Positions 1 through 10,800 of a DNA stretch of 64,000 nt are shown piece after piece. The stretch is taken from NCBI GenBank assembly GCA_963691655.1, contig OY829328.1, forward strand, positions 8,708,204 through 8,772,203. The letters run 5' to 3'. Below the pieces are notes generated by a model. It was not told the origin of the DNA, did no database searches, and worked only from the letters and a program-made list of their open reading frames with translations. How positions within the stretch are numbered: the first letter of the stretch is position 1; the number at the start of each line of letters is the position of its first letter. Source of the stretch: Toxonevra muliebris. Lineage: Eukaryota; Arthropoda; Insecta; Diptera; Pallopteridae. The translations under genes and the position numbers were made by a program.

Positions 1-512
1 GAAAACAAAAATTAATGTCATCAACGCGCAGCTCAACGCTCACTGAGAAAATCAACGAAGAGCGTTTAAACTTTGATTTGCATAATTCAGCCGCGACTGC
101 TTTTGTTGAAGGCGGCGGCGGCTGCGGCGGTGTCATATCCTCACCACGTGTGCAAAATCTACGTAAATCAGAGTGTAGCCCGCGTACTACTAAAACCCCG
201 CGCCGGCGCATGTCCAGTGCTCCAGCAGCTGCAACCCAGCATGATTGTATGTCTCCTTCCACATCGACAGCGTCATCATTATCTCAGCATCATCCTAAAA
301 CACCCACGTCAAGCAGACGCAATAGTGAAACGACAATTCTGCGTTTCTTTAGCGTGCAAACGCAGCATCGAAGTAATCATGATAATCACCAATCTGCTGC
401 CTTAGATTCAGTGCTGGGAACAGAAATTATTGACTTGCAGCCATTGCCTCCAGCTACCTCCGCCAACACAACAATGATACACACGCCTTCCACAACCAAA
501 TGCACTGAGTAA
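1..512 (+). CDS. Last coding exon of an unrecognised gene (5' part outside window)
   Basis: The reading frame is already open at the left edge and runs to TAA at 510-512, giving about 169 residues. The protein is low-complexity: a Gly-rich run near the start, a basic TPRRR stretch, then Ser/Thr/Pro/His/Gln-rich sequence ending TKCTE. This is typical of a disordered C-terminal tail. No domain is visible. A second frame (73-405) is open by overlap and is taken as a shadow. The first ATG (15) is probably internal, because the frame is open upstream of it. The DNA after the stop is AT-rich and looks like a 3' UTR. I do not recognise the gene. Confidence 0.55.
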   Translation, partial: KQKLMSSTRSSTLTEKINEERLNFDLHNSAATAFVEGGGGCGGVISSPRVQNLRKSECSPRTTKTPRRRMSSAPAAATQHDCMSPSTSTASSLSQHHPKTPTSSRRNSETTILRFFSVQTQHRSNHDNHQSAALDSVLGTEIIDLQPLPPATSANTTMIHTPSTTKCTE

Positions 513-1249
513 CTATTTTTAAGTAATTATTTTTAAGCTTAATTTAATTTAAATTATACATATCCTCTTCTTGATAATTATTATTTTGTTATTGTTACAA
601 ATAATTTTAATAATTCTTATGGTAGTTGCTGTTAACTACTTTTTAAATATGATAAGATTTAAATATAGAAATATGCCTAATTTAGTAATTTAAATGAAAC
701 AAACATTGTGGATTTTGAAATAAAAACCATTCAAAAAATATTACGGATGTACCTACCTCATACTGGTGCATTCGTATTTATATTAAAAAATTACTCAACT
801 GATTATTTTAGGTATTCTAAGTTTAAGGTAAAGATTAAATTTAAGCATCAAATTTCCTTACTCTTATCTTGACTCAACATATTTGGATCTATTTCGTTAC
901 AAAGTACATTGCGTTTTTTAATTTTCCTTCCAATTATACGAGCTATTGTTATTACGAGTGGTATCTTAGTCGGTAACTAAATTTAGATGTGTAAATGAGG
1001 CTGAATTTGAGATACTCTCCACAAACTGAAAGAGGTAAGCCTATAGGCGTGGAAAAGAACGCTTGTAATAAAAGTTAAAGGATCTAGAAGATTGTGTAAC
1101 TAATATGCATTGCATCCGGTGCTTCTTCGGGACATAAAAATAAGATGGCATAAAATACGTAGACGCCACAATTCCTCAATAATGATGGGTCTAAACTTTA
1201 CATGCAAATATAGAAGCTGGATGTGGAACCATTCTGTCTCCCCTTGATA
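513..1249. other. AT-rich non-coding stretch, probable 3' UTR and spacer
   Basis: This is AT-rich DNA with several AATAAA-like signals (for example near 719) and no coding frame I can support. It probably holds the 3' UTR of the upstream gene followed by spacer. Confidence 0.4.
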
Positions 1250-1493
1250 CAGTGAAGGACAAATACCACACCAGATTTTTATTTTCTGTAAAACTAGAAA
1301 ATCAAAAGAAATTTACTTCAATATAACATAACATAAGCGGTCTCTTAATGACCTATTTTGTTATTGAAGTAATTTTTTATTTATGTGTTAATAATCATCC
1401 TTTATAAAACTGCAAACCTAATTTTTCCTTTAGATTCTTAGATTTAGGGAAATTAAAAATCCGGTGGTGTATATAGACTTTTGTCCTTCATTG
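1250..1493. mobile_element. Tc1/mariner-type MITE, 244 bp
   Basis: The left end reads CAGTGAAGGACAAA and the right end is its imperfect inverse TTTGTCCTTCATTG. The pairing continues inward through a CACCACCGGATTTTTA-like segment. Both ends are flanked by TA. A CAGTG-type terminus with a TA target duplication is the signature of Tc1/mariner elements. There is no coding sequence, so this is a non-autonomous copy. Confidence 0.7.
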
Positions 1494-1812
1494 TATGCTT
1501 TCAAACGAATGTGCTCATGTAATCTGTGTACACCATTTCAAGATTGAATTCAAAATTTCTTTTTTAATTCCATTCGGCTATTCTGAATTAAAATCCAAAC
1601 AATTTTCATGTCTGATGGTATAAAATTCAAAACTGCTTTCTGCTACCCACTATCCACTTAAAAATACTAAAGTTGTTTTTTAGATAGATCGGGAATACAC
1701 TCATATATATGTATTGAGTTCTTTGAATGAACATTCTAAACGAGATTATTAAGATTTATATTTACAAAGCTTTTTTTTAGTCTATTGCATGCATGTAATA
1801 TATGTTGCCATC

Positions 1813-2838
1813 TTATCGAGTAGTTTCAATAATGATTTCATGCGTATCCATATGGGGAACTGGTACTTCAAACTTTATTGGAGTATAGATACCAACATTT
1901 TGGTGTGTCGCCGCTACATTCAATTGTTCCATTGCTGTCTTGGCGTGGTGTGTGTTAGCAGTTGCCGTGCCAGTACATGCATTTTCATGTAACTCGAAAT
2001 CAGCAAAATTATCATAAATACTACGGCAAATTGCACACTCGAAAGCACTGCAGGAAAAAGAACCATTTCATTATCAACATTCATAATATTTATTTTATTT
2101 AACTTACACCGGTTGTGTACCCATTTCCAGGCTTTGGCGCGCTGCGACATTTGCAGCCTCTACAGCTGCATTGACATCCACATCAACGCCTTCTTTGACA
2201 TGTGCTTGCAAATGCTTCTTGAAATTAGTAAGCTGAATGAAGGATTTCTGGCAGATAGTGCAGGCATATGGCTTGGTATTTAAATGTCCCATAATGTGTT
2301 TCTTGAGGTTGACGCGCTGTGAGAAATAGCGACCACATCGTTTGCAGCGGAACGGTTTTTCGCCAGTGTGCGTTAGTTGATGGCGATGCATATTGCTTTG
2401 CTGAGTGAATGCTTTGGTGCAAAAATTGCATTGGTACGGACGCTCACCATTATGCACCGAATAGTGCCGTTGCAGATTAACGGCCTGTGCAAAGGCCTTT
2501 TCGCAAATGCGACAAACAAACGGACGAACATCGTTGTGCACCTTCATGTGGCGCTCCAGATTACCACTATTGCAAAAAAACTTGGAGCACAATTTGCATT
2601 CATACGACGATTTAGCTTGGTAGTGTACTTCCTTTTTGTGAAGCAATTGATCTCGTTTGCAGCTAAAAGTCTGTGTGGTGTCGTGTCAGTCGCACCACGG
2701 AAAATGGAAAAAAGAAAGAATAACATGTAAATAAAAAAATAACAATGAACTGGGAATGCATGGGCATCTCACCTTTTTGCATCGTTTGCAATTGTAAATT
2801 GGTGAATTCGCTTCATCGAACTCATCGGTGGCAGACAT
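1813..2838 (-). CDS. C2H2 zinc-finger protein, 287 aa, three exons
   Basis: The exons are 2773-2838, 2108-2670 and 1813-2047; phases join exactly (66+563+235 = 864 nt). Six C2H2 fingers follow each other. The first is split by intron 1 (YNCKRCKK then TFSCKRDQLLH), and the next begin YECKLCSKFF, FVCRICEKAF, YQCNFCTKAF, FRCKRCGRYF and YACTICQKSF, with TGEKP-like linkers. The last exon adds a degenerate seventh finger, FECAICRSIYDNFADFELHENAC, whose final ligand is Cys, then an acidic tail. A sequence-specific DNA-binding nuclear regulator is the family expectation. The exon 2 frame hits TAA just inside the intron, at a good GTAAGT donor, so an unspliced reading would lose the C-terminus. The Drosophila orthologue is not identified. 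Confidence 0.85.
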
Positions 2839-3113
2839 GTTAAGGCGGACACAACGACCAAAACAACTGAAATTTTATTTAGTAATATTTATTAATGAAA
2901 TCGTATTTATTTTATTAAATTAACTTATTGCAATGGAAGTTCTCGTGAAATTCGATACAAATTCAATGTATTATTTTTCTGCTTTACAAAATGCTGAATT
3001 TTTTATCGGCGGCTCTTACGTCTTCTTCTTCTATTCACAAAAATAAAATATGACAAGAACGAGTGCTGACCAGTATTGCCAGATACACAGTTTGGATTTT
3101 GCAATGTTCTTAA

Positions 3114-3429
3114 GGCTGTGGTTATATTGCGCGTATGCTCGGCGAGCATCATGAAATTGTTGTTGCACCGAACACAAAGAGAGAGTCGTTACTCACTCTC
3201 ACACCGAACACGATATGCTCGGTGTATTGTACACCGAGCACGCCGAGTATTCAGGGTGGCAATGAGTTATTTTACAAAACAGTATCATTACATATAAAAT
3301 AGTATTAAACAAACGAGTATATTTTGACAAAAAACAATTCTGCAACGAGCTGAATGCAACCACCTTGACCGAGCACGGGAGAAAATGTTTTGTGTTCGTC
3401 GAACACCGAGCACCAATATAACCAGGCGG
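3114..3429. mobile_element. TAA-flanked MITE, copy 1 (316 bp)
   Basis: The element lies between TAA (3111-3113) and TAA (3430-3432). The ends are GGCTGTGGTTATATTG and CAATATAACCAGGCGG, sharing an 11-bp core TGGTTATATTG in inverted orientation. The interior is rich in GAGCAC, GTGCTC and CACCGAAC words that can pair. A second 316-bp copy is at 29734 and a diverged one at 51388. A TAA duplication fits the PIF/Harbinger group, but that assignment is an inference. Confidence 0.75.
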
Positions 3430-4520
3430 TAAGGGGTCTTACTGATTTTAATTAGTTTTTAAGCTATATTTCGACATTTTCTAAGTTGGCTGTTCACACG
3501 GTCGCAAGCATGAACGCCTGTCTGAAAGAGAGAGGTGGAATACTTGTTATAGCAATTTTTTCTGTAAGAATTTTTTGCATATACTTGTGTTTTCTTTTCT
3601 TTAATCTCATCAGTTACCAATTTTAAAATCAATGGTATCAGAACTTGTTGCGCAAATAATAGCAACGATAAAAATTGTACGAGATTTTAGCGCAAGTGAA
3701 GTGACGAAGTAGATTCCAAAATTTTGCGAATATGTCAAAATCAGGCGTACAACAAAGCAATAACATATCTTTGTTGTTGCAGTCATAATGGTAGCATGCA
3801 GAGAATGTCAAAATGGAAAAAACGTAAACAAACAATTAAAAGTATTGACCATGAAGAAAGAAGAAGAATGAGATGCTGGTAACTTCATCTTATATTGAAG
3901 CAACAACAACTCGTGCCCACGATGCAATGCTTTGATCTAGGAATCATATTGAAAAATATCTTCTTTCCAGAACGCCATATTGATTATCCTCGACACAAAC
4001 CATACATTGGCCATCTGTTAGTTAACACCGTACTCCTTATTTATACACCAACCTGAAAGTATGCTGTACTGTAATAATTATTATTGTTAATAATAATATT
4101 TATACACCAGCTTGAAAATATGCTGCACTATAATTATTATATCTATAAATAAATAAATGTATCTATAAATAAATAAATGTATCTATAAATAAATAAATGT
4201 TAATATTTCGTACTATATTTTTTTTAGATATTTTATATTGTATTGTCACCCAGTTCTGAGATATGTTTAAAGTTTCAAGACTCTAGCTAATCGGGAAGTT
4301 AGCTTAAAATTGATTGCAAAATTTCACTCGAACTGTCAGACAGGCAGACCGACAGACACCATTGAAAGCAAGTTGATATAAACGTGGTAAAATCAATCAA
4401 TTTAATCAAAAAATATGTTCAGACCACAAATGTACAAACACCTTTTTTAAATAGCATTTACAAAATGAATTACAACATTTGAATGTTTCGATTCAAATCA
4501 GCTTTTGGTTTTATTTTTAG
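3430..4520. other. Repeat-bearing intergenic DNA
   Basis: No supported gene. 3746-3890 is an inverted relative of 43350-43525. 4038-4140 holds two imperfect direct copies of a TTTATACACCA...GAAAATATGCTG unit. 4137-4200 holds three tandem copies of a 20-bp unit, ATCTATAAATAAATAAATGT. Confidence 0.5.
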
Positions 4521-4621
4521 AACAATTCGACGTAGAGGAAACACGCTCGCTTATTGAACACATTGAAGAAATCAACAACAACGTATTGTACAATGATTCC
4601 AACTTTTCAGTCCTCTCATGA
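4521..4621 (+). other. Orphan coding-like terminal exon
   Basis: A pyrimidine-rich acceptor (TTTTATTTTTAG) precedes a frame of 33 codons that ends at TGA 4619-4621. It reads EQFDVEETRSLIEHIEE followed by INNNVLYNDSNFSVLS. The composition (GC-richer than its surroundings, acidic, helix-like) looks coding. No upstream exon was found, and the product is not recognised. It may be the relic of a gene or of a transposon. Confidence 0.3.
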
Positions 4622-5070
4622 ATGACAATCTTTTTTTATCCAGGTGACGATTTGATTTGATCGATAATTTAATTAAATACTTTTACATCATTGTCAATTA
4701 ATGGTAACGTTTCAAAACTCTTCGGGACCCGACAGAACCATTTTGTTTGAAAATATACCTATACCCTACATGTTTTATTTCCCTCTAGGGTGGACACCCG
4801 AAATTGGTTCAATGACAGTCTTAGCAGGTAAAAAGGATTTTTTGGGCATATTCCGTCCTATTTCATATAAGCTTTTAGATTTCTTAATTTTAATTTCTGC
4901 GTTTTGCTCGTGGTCTTTCAAATGGGTGGTAAAGTACTTACTAAGCGTCAACACATGACCTTGCTTGGCAACCGTGCAAAAAGCTTCAATACAAAAATTA
5001 AAAATTTGCAGTGATCGGCAGAACAAAATTTTTAATTTTTAGATTATCTTATACCCTATACTTTACATTT

Positions 5071-6235
5071 ACTGATTGATTAATTTTCGAATGATGTGAT
5101 AAACGATAATTCAAATTCTGTAAATACGAATTGATGAATAGTAAACAATCATAAAATTAAAAATTTGGATTACTACAATAATCAAAAATATAGATTCAAT
5201 TATAATGGATTAATGGATAATCAACAATAAGAATTTCCAAATTGTGAATTATTCATGCACTCAACAATCAGAATTTTTAAATTGTGGATTATTTGAAAAA
5301 TTAATAAACATTTTTTTGAAATTGTGGATTATTTTAGTAATCAAGTATTTTAAAATGAATGTTACAAGATTTGCACTCAAAGAAACCTTAGCAGAAGTGC
5401 AAATGTCAGAAATTGAGGGACAAATAGTCGAAAAAGATATGGACAACTTTTTTTTTGATTTTTCAAATGTAGAAAGTTTTGCAGCTGAACCTTTTACAAT
5501 CTTTGGAACCAATGCTGTCAAAGCTGAGTTTAAAAAGTTTCTGGGGGATAAATGCATATCCTTCAATAAATTAAATTCAATACTCCACTGCCATCATCAG
5601 CAGCAGTTGAGCCGCTATTTAGCTAAACCACAATGTGCAATTTACTGCAATGCTATCGATTGCTTGATAGAAACTTCGAAATACTAGTTTTGAGACAAAG
5701 CAACTCTTCTCATATCCTTCAATAAATTAAATTCAATACTCCACTGCCATCATCAGCAGCAGTTGAGCCGCTATTTAGCTAAACCACAATGTGCAATTTA
5801 CTGCAATGCTATCGATTGCTTGATAGAAACTTCGAAATACTAGTTTTGAGACAAGGCAACTCTTCACTAAAAAAAAGACAATAAAAAAGTAACCATATAA
5901 AGTACACATCAGCAATCTAACTCTATGCATAGTCAGTCGATCAACAAAGGCAGCATTCCCTTCTTCTTTTGTCACACACTTGTCACACTTGTAATTCAAA
6001 AAAGATTCAATAAAAACACCCTGCAATTTAAAAATCTATGGGCCGAATTTTCATTTCAAAATTCTTGATTATTAAAGTAATCCACAACTTCATAAAATGG
6101 ATATTGATTTTTCAAATAACCCACAATCTAAAAATTCTGATTACTGATTATCCAATAATCCAAATTTTTAATTTTATGATTATTCACTATTAAATATTAA
6201 ATTTGTAATTTTTGAATTTTCGTTAATCAATAACA
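5071..6235. mobile_element. Fold-back-like element with long inverted arms
   Basis: The left arm (about 5071-5350) and right arm (about 6045-6235) are long imperfect inverted repeats. One example is AATCATAAAATTAAAAATTT near 5150, whose inverse is near 6165. Both arms are themselves built of repeated words such as AATTGTGGATTATT. The interior contains an open frame (5358-5687 if started at the second ATG) of unknown identity, and a 156-bp direct duplication. Long internally repetitive arms are typical of Foldback-class elements. Confidence 0.6.
5555..5866. repeat. Tandem duplication, period 156 bp
   Basis: The block starting CATATCCTTCAATAAATT at 5555 recurs at 5711 and runs to about 5866 with hardly a change (GACAAAGC becomes GACAAGGC). 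It covers the end of the internal open frame of the surrounding fold-back element, including its stop codon. The near-identity points to a recent duplication. Confidence 0.9.
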
Positions 6236-6242
6236 CAGGTCG

Positions 6243-6655
6243 ATAGTACTGGTCTAGAGTAACAAACTCCTAAAAGGGTTTTGTAAAGTTAGCTCGCTTT
6301 TAAAAGATATAGGCATCCAAAGTTTGCCTCTTGCAGCTTATTTTTTAAAAATGAAGTGCTCATTTAATAAAAGTAGGTCAAAGTAATAAACTTTCTTCAT
6401 CGAAATAAGAACAAAAACAATTTTAACATTATAGAGTTTTCCATATTAAGAAGTTTAAACTTTCCATTACACGACTCTTGCAAAAAATAAGCAGTAATAC
6501 TATTAACAAAAATGTATAGAATTTAATAATAAATTTAACTAAAATAGAATTGAAAATACATTAAAACAGCTCAACTTTGAAAGGCTATAATATTTAAAAG
6601 CGAGCTAACTTTTTTAAACCCTCTTAGGGGTTTGGTACTCTGGACCAGTACTACT
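6243..6655. mobile_element. MITE with about 55-bp terminal inverted repeats
   Basis: The left end TACTGGTCTAGAGTA...GTTAGCTCGCTTTT is mirrored at the right end AAAAGCGAGCTAAC...TACTCTGGACCAGTA. The inverted arms are about 55 bp with a few mismatches. No coding capacity. The superfamily is not clear from the flanks. Confidence 0.7.
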
Positions 6656-7894
6656 GACTTGAGTTGGCCGCTTCTCCGTTAAATTTGATGAACCTAAAAT
6701 TGTTGCAGTATAATCAAAGGCGGCCACAAAATGATAATTTTCATGTAATTCATAATAAATCATAAAAATATTGCTGAAAATAGGATTACTGCCAAACTCT
6801 ACATTACACTAATTACTTCCTTGTAACATCACTGATTCAAGCATAATGCTTCATTACTGTGGGATTACATTTTTCAAAAATTCATAACAATTTATTGTAA
6901 TTTTATACGAATTTATTGTAATAATCTTTTTAAAACATTTAAAACTTGTTTTTAATATGTATTTTATTGCAAAACAAATTTTGCTAATTACAGAACTTAC
7001 AAAAATTTCGTTTAGCGCAAATGTCATAAGTATTTTTATTTCTGGAATTCAATTAATTGAATTAAAGTTAGCTGGAAATAAATGCATTCAGTTGGGAAAG
7101 CATAAATTTAAATTTACATGCACAAAGAATAAAGTTAGACAATATTTTAACGTTCATATAGATAAACAAACACAAAAAATAATCGAATTGTTATATAAAT
7201 AAAAAAAAAAACAAGATTTATAATATAAATTTATATCGATATTTAATACGATTGAGAATTTTCTTAATATTAACTATAATGTAGGTATTAATGAATTAAT
7301 CTAAATTATCAGTTAGTATTTTCGTTTCAGTCAATGTGTAAAACAATGAAATATACACAAAATAAAAGATCAATTTGAACATTATTTCGAATTATATAAT
7401 TATTTATATACATACATTTATTTCTATAATTAATAATGACAAAAATACCTAAATTTAAATATACAAAATTGTTTACAACATAAAAAATGAATACTATTTC
7501 TTTAGAATTGAGAATTGATTACTTTTTTTTTTTTTGCTTATTTGCTTTTCTTTACAACGTTTGGTAGTTTCGTTAAAATAATTAAAATTTCGTTTGATTT
7601 CAATTTAAAATTGCTTCTTAAAACTTAAAGCTATCTATGTATTGTGTGTTGAAATTTAAAAACAACATCGATTCAGCTGTAGTTGCACATTTAGTTTATA
7701 TGATTCATTTATACATTTGTCAATAGTTTAGATTTAGGTGTTTAGGTGTATGTATAAATATTGATTTGTAGTTTAATTGTATTATCGCAAGGTTTTCATA
7801 TTGCAATTCATTTGCTAATTACTAGAAACTTAATGATGACTCTATTTTGCAATAGTTTTTTTACTGTATTCACTAAGTGAAGCCGAGTGTCGGC
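6656..7894. other. AT-rich spacer and ari-2 3' UTR
   Basis: Strongly AT-rich with homopolymer runs. The 3' UTR of ari-2 (transcribed leftwards) must lie at its right side. A short frame at 6957-7202 is not supported as a gene. Confidence 0.4.
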
Positions 7895-10800
7895 TCAGAC
7901 ATCAAAAGGGAAGAAATCTTTAAGCAGTGTAGTTCGACGCTTCTCCGCAATATCCATTTGATTTTCTAATAGACCTGAATCTGTGGTCTCGGCACGTTCA
8001 ATTTTCCAAGACAGGTTTTCAATTTCTGCCTCAAGTTGTGCCTAAAACAATATAAGAATTTATGTATTTGTTAAGGTTTAAGACAGCTGCATTATATATA
8101 CCTGCTGATATTCGAACAAGTCTTTACGCGAACCACTTTCCATGAAATACGCATAAGGATATGTGTACTGGAGAGTATAGCGGCATTTGGCCAATAATGT
8201 TGCAGCATTAAATAAATACTGCCAATCGATCCAGGTGCCACGTCCTTTCATCACCTTTTCGTTGACGCGCTGCCGTAGTCTATCGAGTGTTTGCTGTTCC
8301 AATTGCAGTGATTTCGAGTGATTTTCCCACCGTTCATAGTAGTGTAGATACTTTTTGAGTGCTTCGCGCGCTTGTACATGCACCGATTCATTGGCAATAT
8401 TTGGGTTGTCTTTGTAACGTGAACACTCATAGTACTCGGAGCCATGCGTTCTCCAATCACCCAGACACATCCAACAGAAGTCATGTTTACAATTGAAACA
8501 CTGCATGTGATTGCAGCCACCATTCTTTTCGATACAAATGTGGCATTTGGGGCAGTCTTTCGTATTGGCACTGATATAGTTCGCCGTTTCGCTATCGTCC
8601 GCGCATTTGGTCAGCCATTTGCGTATTATTTGACAGTCGGTTGGCGCATGGTAGTCCATGCTGCATTTAAAACAAAACGAAGTCTGGCACGATTTGCAAA
8701 TAACACGTTTCGCACAGGCTTCACGTGACCGCACGATTATTTGGCAATTGGGACCGGGACAAAAACGCAATTCCGGATGCGATTTCACGTAATCTTTGAA
8801 GGCAAATTGTTGGTATTTATCCCGCATGACCGGGCGTTGAACCAGTGTAAGCACCAAATCTTCAGTAACGCGTACATTGCAATTTTGCGCCATGCAGCCG
8901 ATTTGAATGGAAATTCCCTATAAAGAAAATTGTTAGTATTTAATTTGCTTAGTTTGGGGAACATACTTGAAATATTTGTGTCTCAAAATACGTTGACCAA
9001 CAGTCTTTGCAAAACGGATGATTGCACGATAGACTATAGAATTTGTCACCCAATTGCGATGTCGCGCACACAGGACACATTTGACTGCGATATTGTGTAT
9101 TCGCACTGACAACGCCACTGATTGCAGACACTGTCGTTGTAGCACTTTTATGTACACCTATAGATGCAAGTTCATTATTGCTGGTGGTATTAATGTTAGT
9201 GTTGTTATCAATACTTGTTGTTGCACCCGACGGAGTAGCTACAGAAACAATAGCAGTAGCTTCTTTACTTGTGGAAGGCGCTGCCCCTCCTCCTGCTACT
9301 GATGCCGTAGCTGTTGTTTCCTCCTTTGTCACAGTTGGGGGCTTAATACGTGCGGTTACAAACAACGCATTCGCATCTTCATGATATTTATCTACTACAA
9401 TCTTATGATTCCACTCATGTTCTAATAAAAGCACCTTTGCCAGTGAGGGAGTAATTTCTAAAATTGTATTGAGTTTTTCCACAGATTCATTGAGCAATTT
9501 TTCGACTTCTTCGACATTTAAGCATTCATATTCGAAATATTCGGGATCAGTCTTCTTCGGATCGAGGCGTTCAACATCACAATCTTCACCTGAAATTAAG
9601 GATTTACATTTGTTTAATAGAATTCTTAGTTGGTGAGATTAGATTGAATAAAGAGCGGGAACTAGCCACCTAGTCACCGATGCTTCAGTTGGGCCTATTA
9701 TGACCACAGTTGATGAGATACTTTCGTAGCGGATAGAGTGCGTGAATTTATAGAAAATTGTATCCTAATTTTGAAATAGGACCGAAAGCTAACCTACTGA
9801 ACTTAGAACTATGAGATTTAGGCAGTATTATGCAATTTCAGATTTATTGCACATACAGTATGTGGCCAATGAATTATAAACGAGGAGAACATTTTTTGAA
9901 AATTTGTTTAACCGTAAATAAAATGCAACAATAAATTTGGTTTGATTTTTTCAAATTGGTATTATTGTTAAAGGTTAGTTAAAGGTTTCCTCAGCATTAT
10001 GTAAAAGGACAATATTTTAAAATAAGTATTAAGTGCCCCCTTCTTTGGATTTTATAACATCTCGTATGAGCTTCGGAATATTTTCAATACATTTTTTTAT
10101 CATTTGTTTGAAAAGATCGAAGTTTTTTCACACATTTTCGATGTTTTCTGTTAGTTGTTGGATTGTATTATTTTTGCACTTGTAGACAACTGATTTTAGA
10201 TAGGTCCAGCAGTTCTCAATAGGATTTGGAGGTAGAGAATTGCCAGGCCAACGCAGAACCTAAAAATTTAATGAATTTAAGCGATTAGTACTCTCTCGGG
10301 GCGTATGGCATGGCGATCCATCTTGTATAATGACGTATTCTTCCTCAGGATGCTGTAAGGCACCCAAATAATCATTGCAAAACATTGGTCAGAAGTTCAA
10401 CGTATTGACTAGAGCGCATGATTTCAACTGTATTATAAATTGGATCGGGACCTTCAGCTGTGATGCAGTTCTAAACTATCACTGATGGTGGATACGGCTA
10501 ATGGGACCTCCTGCGGACTAATTTTTAGTCTCAGTCACCGCTTCTGGCCGGTACTCATCGCTGAAGATAACCTTAAAAAAATTATTGAATTTATACTATC
10601 TGCTTTAAGATGCATTTAAAAAGAAAATTTCAGAGAAAAATTAACTGGCTTTATTTCATTAGTCATTGGAATAGCTCTTATGAAGCTGGGACCAATGTGG
10701 TCTACGTTGGCGCATTAACTTTGTTAGCTTTGGTAGATTTTCTGCAGTATTCCTGCAGGCTAGAGAATTTGTTTGAAGCATCGGCGCAGTGTTCTCAGTG

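Noticed and set aside
4137..4200. Short tandem array considered as a CRISPR-like array
   Set aside because: Three adjacent 20-bp AT-rich units without spacers in a fly genome; a simple minisatellite.
6957..7202. 81-codon plus-strand frame
   Set aside because: AT-rich and Lys/Ile-rich composition expected by chance; no conserved motif.
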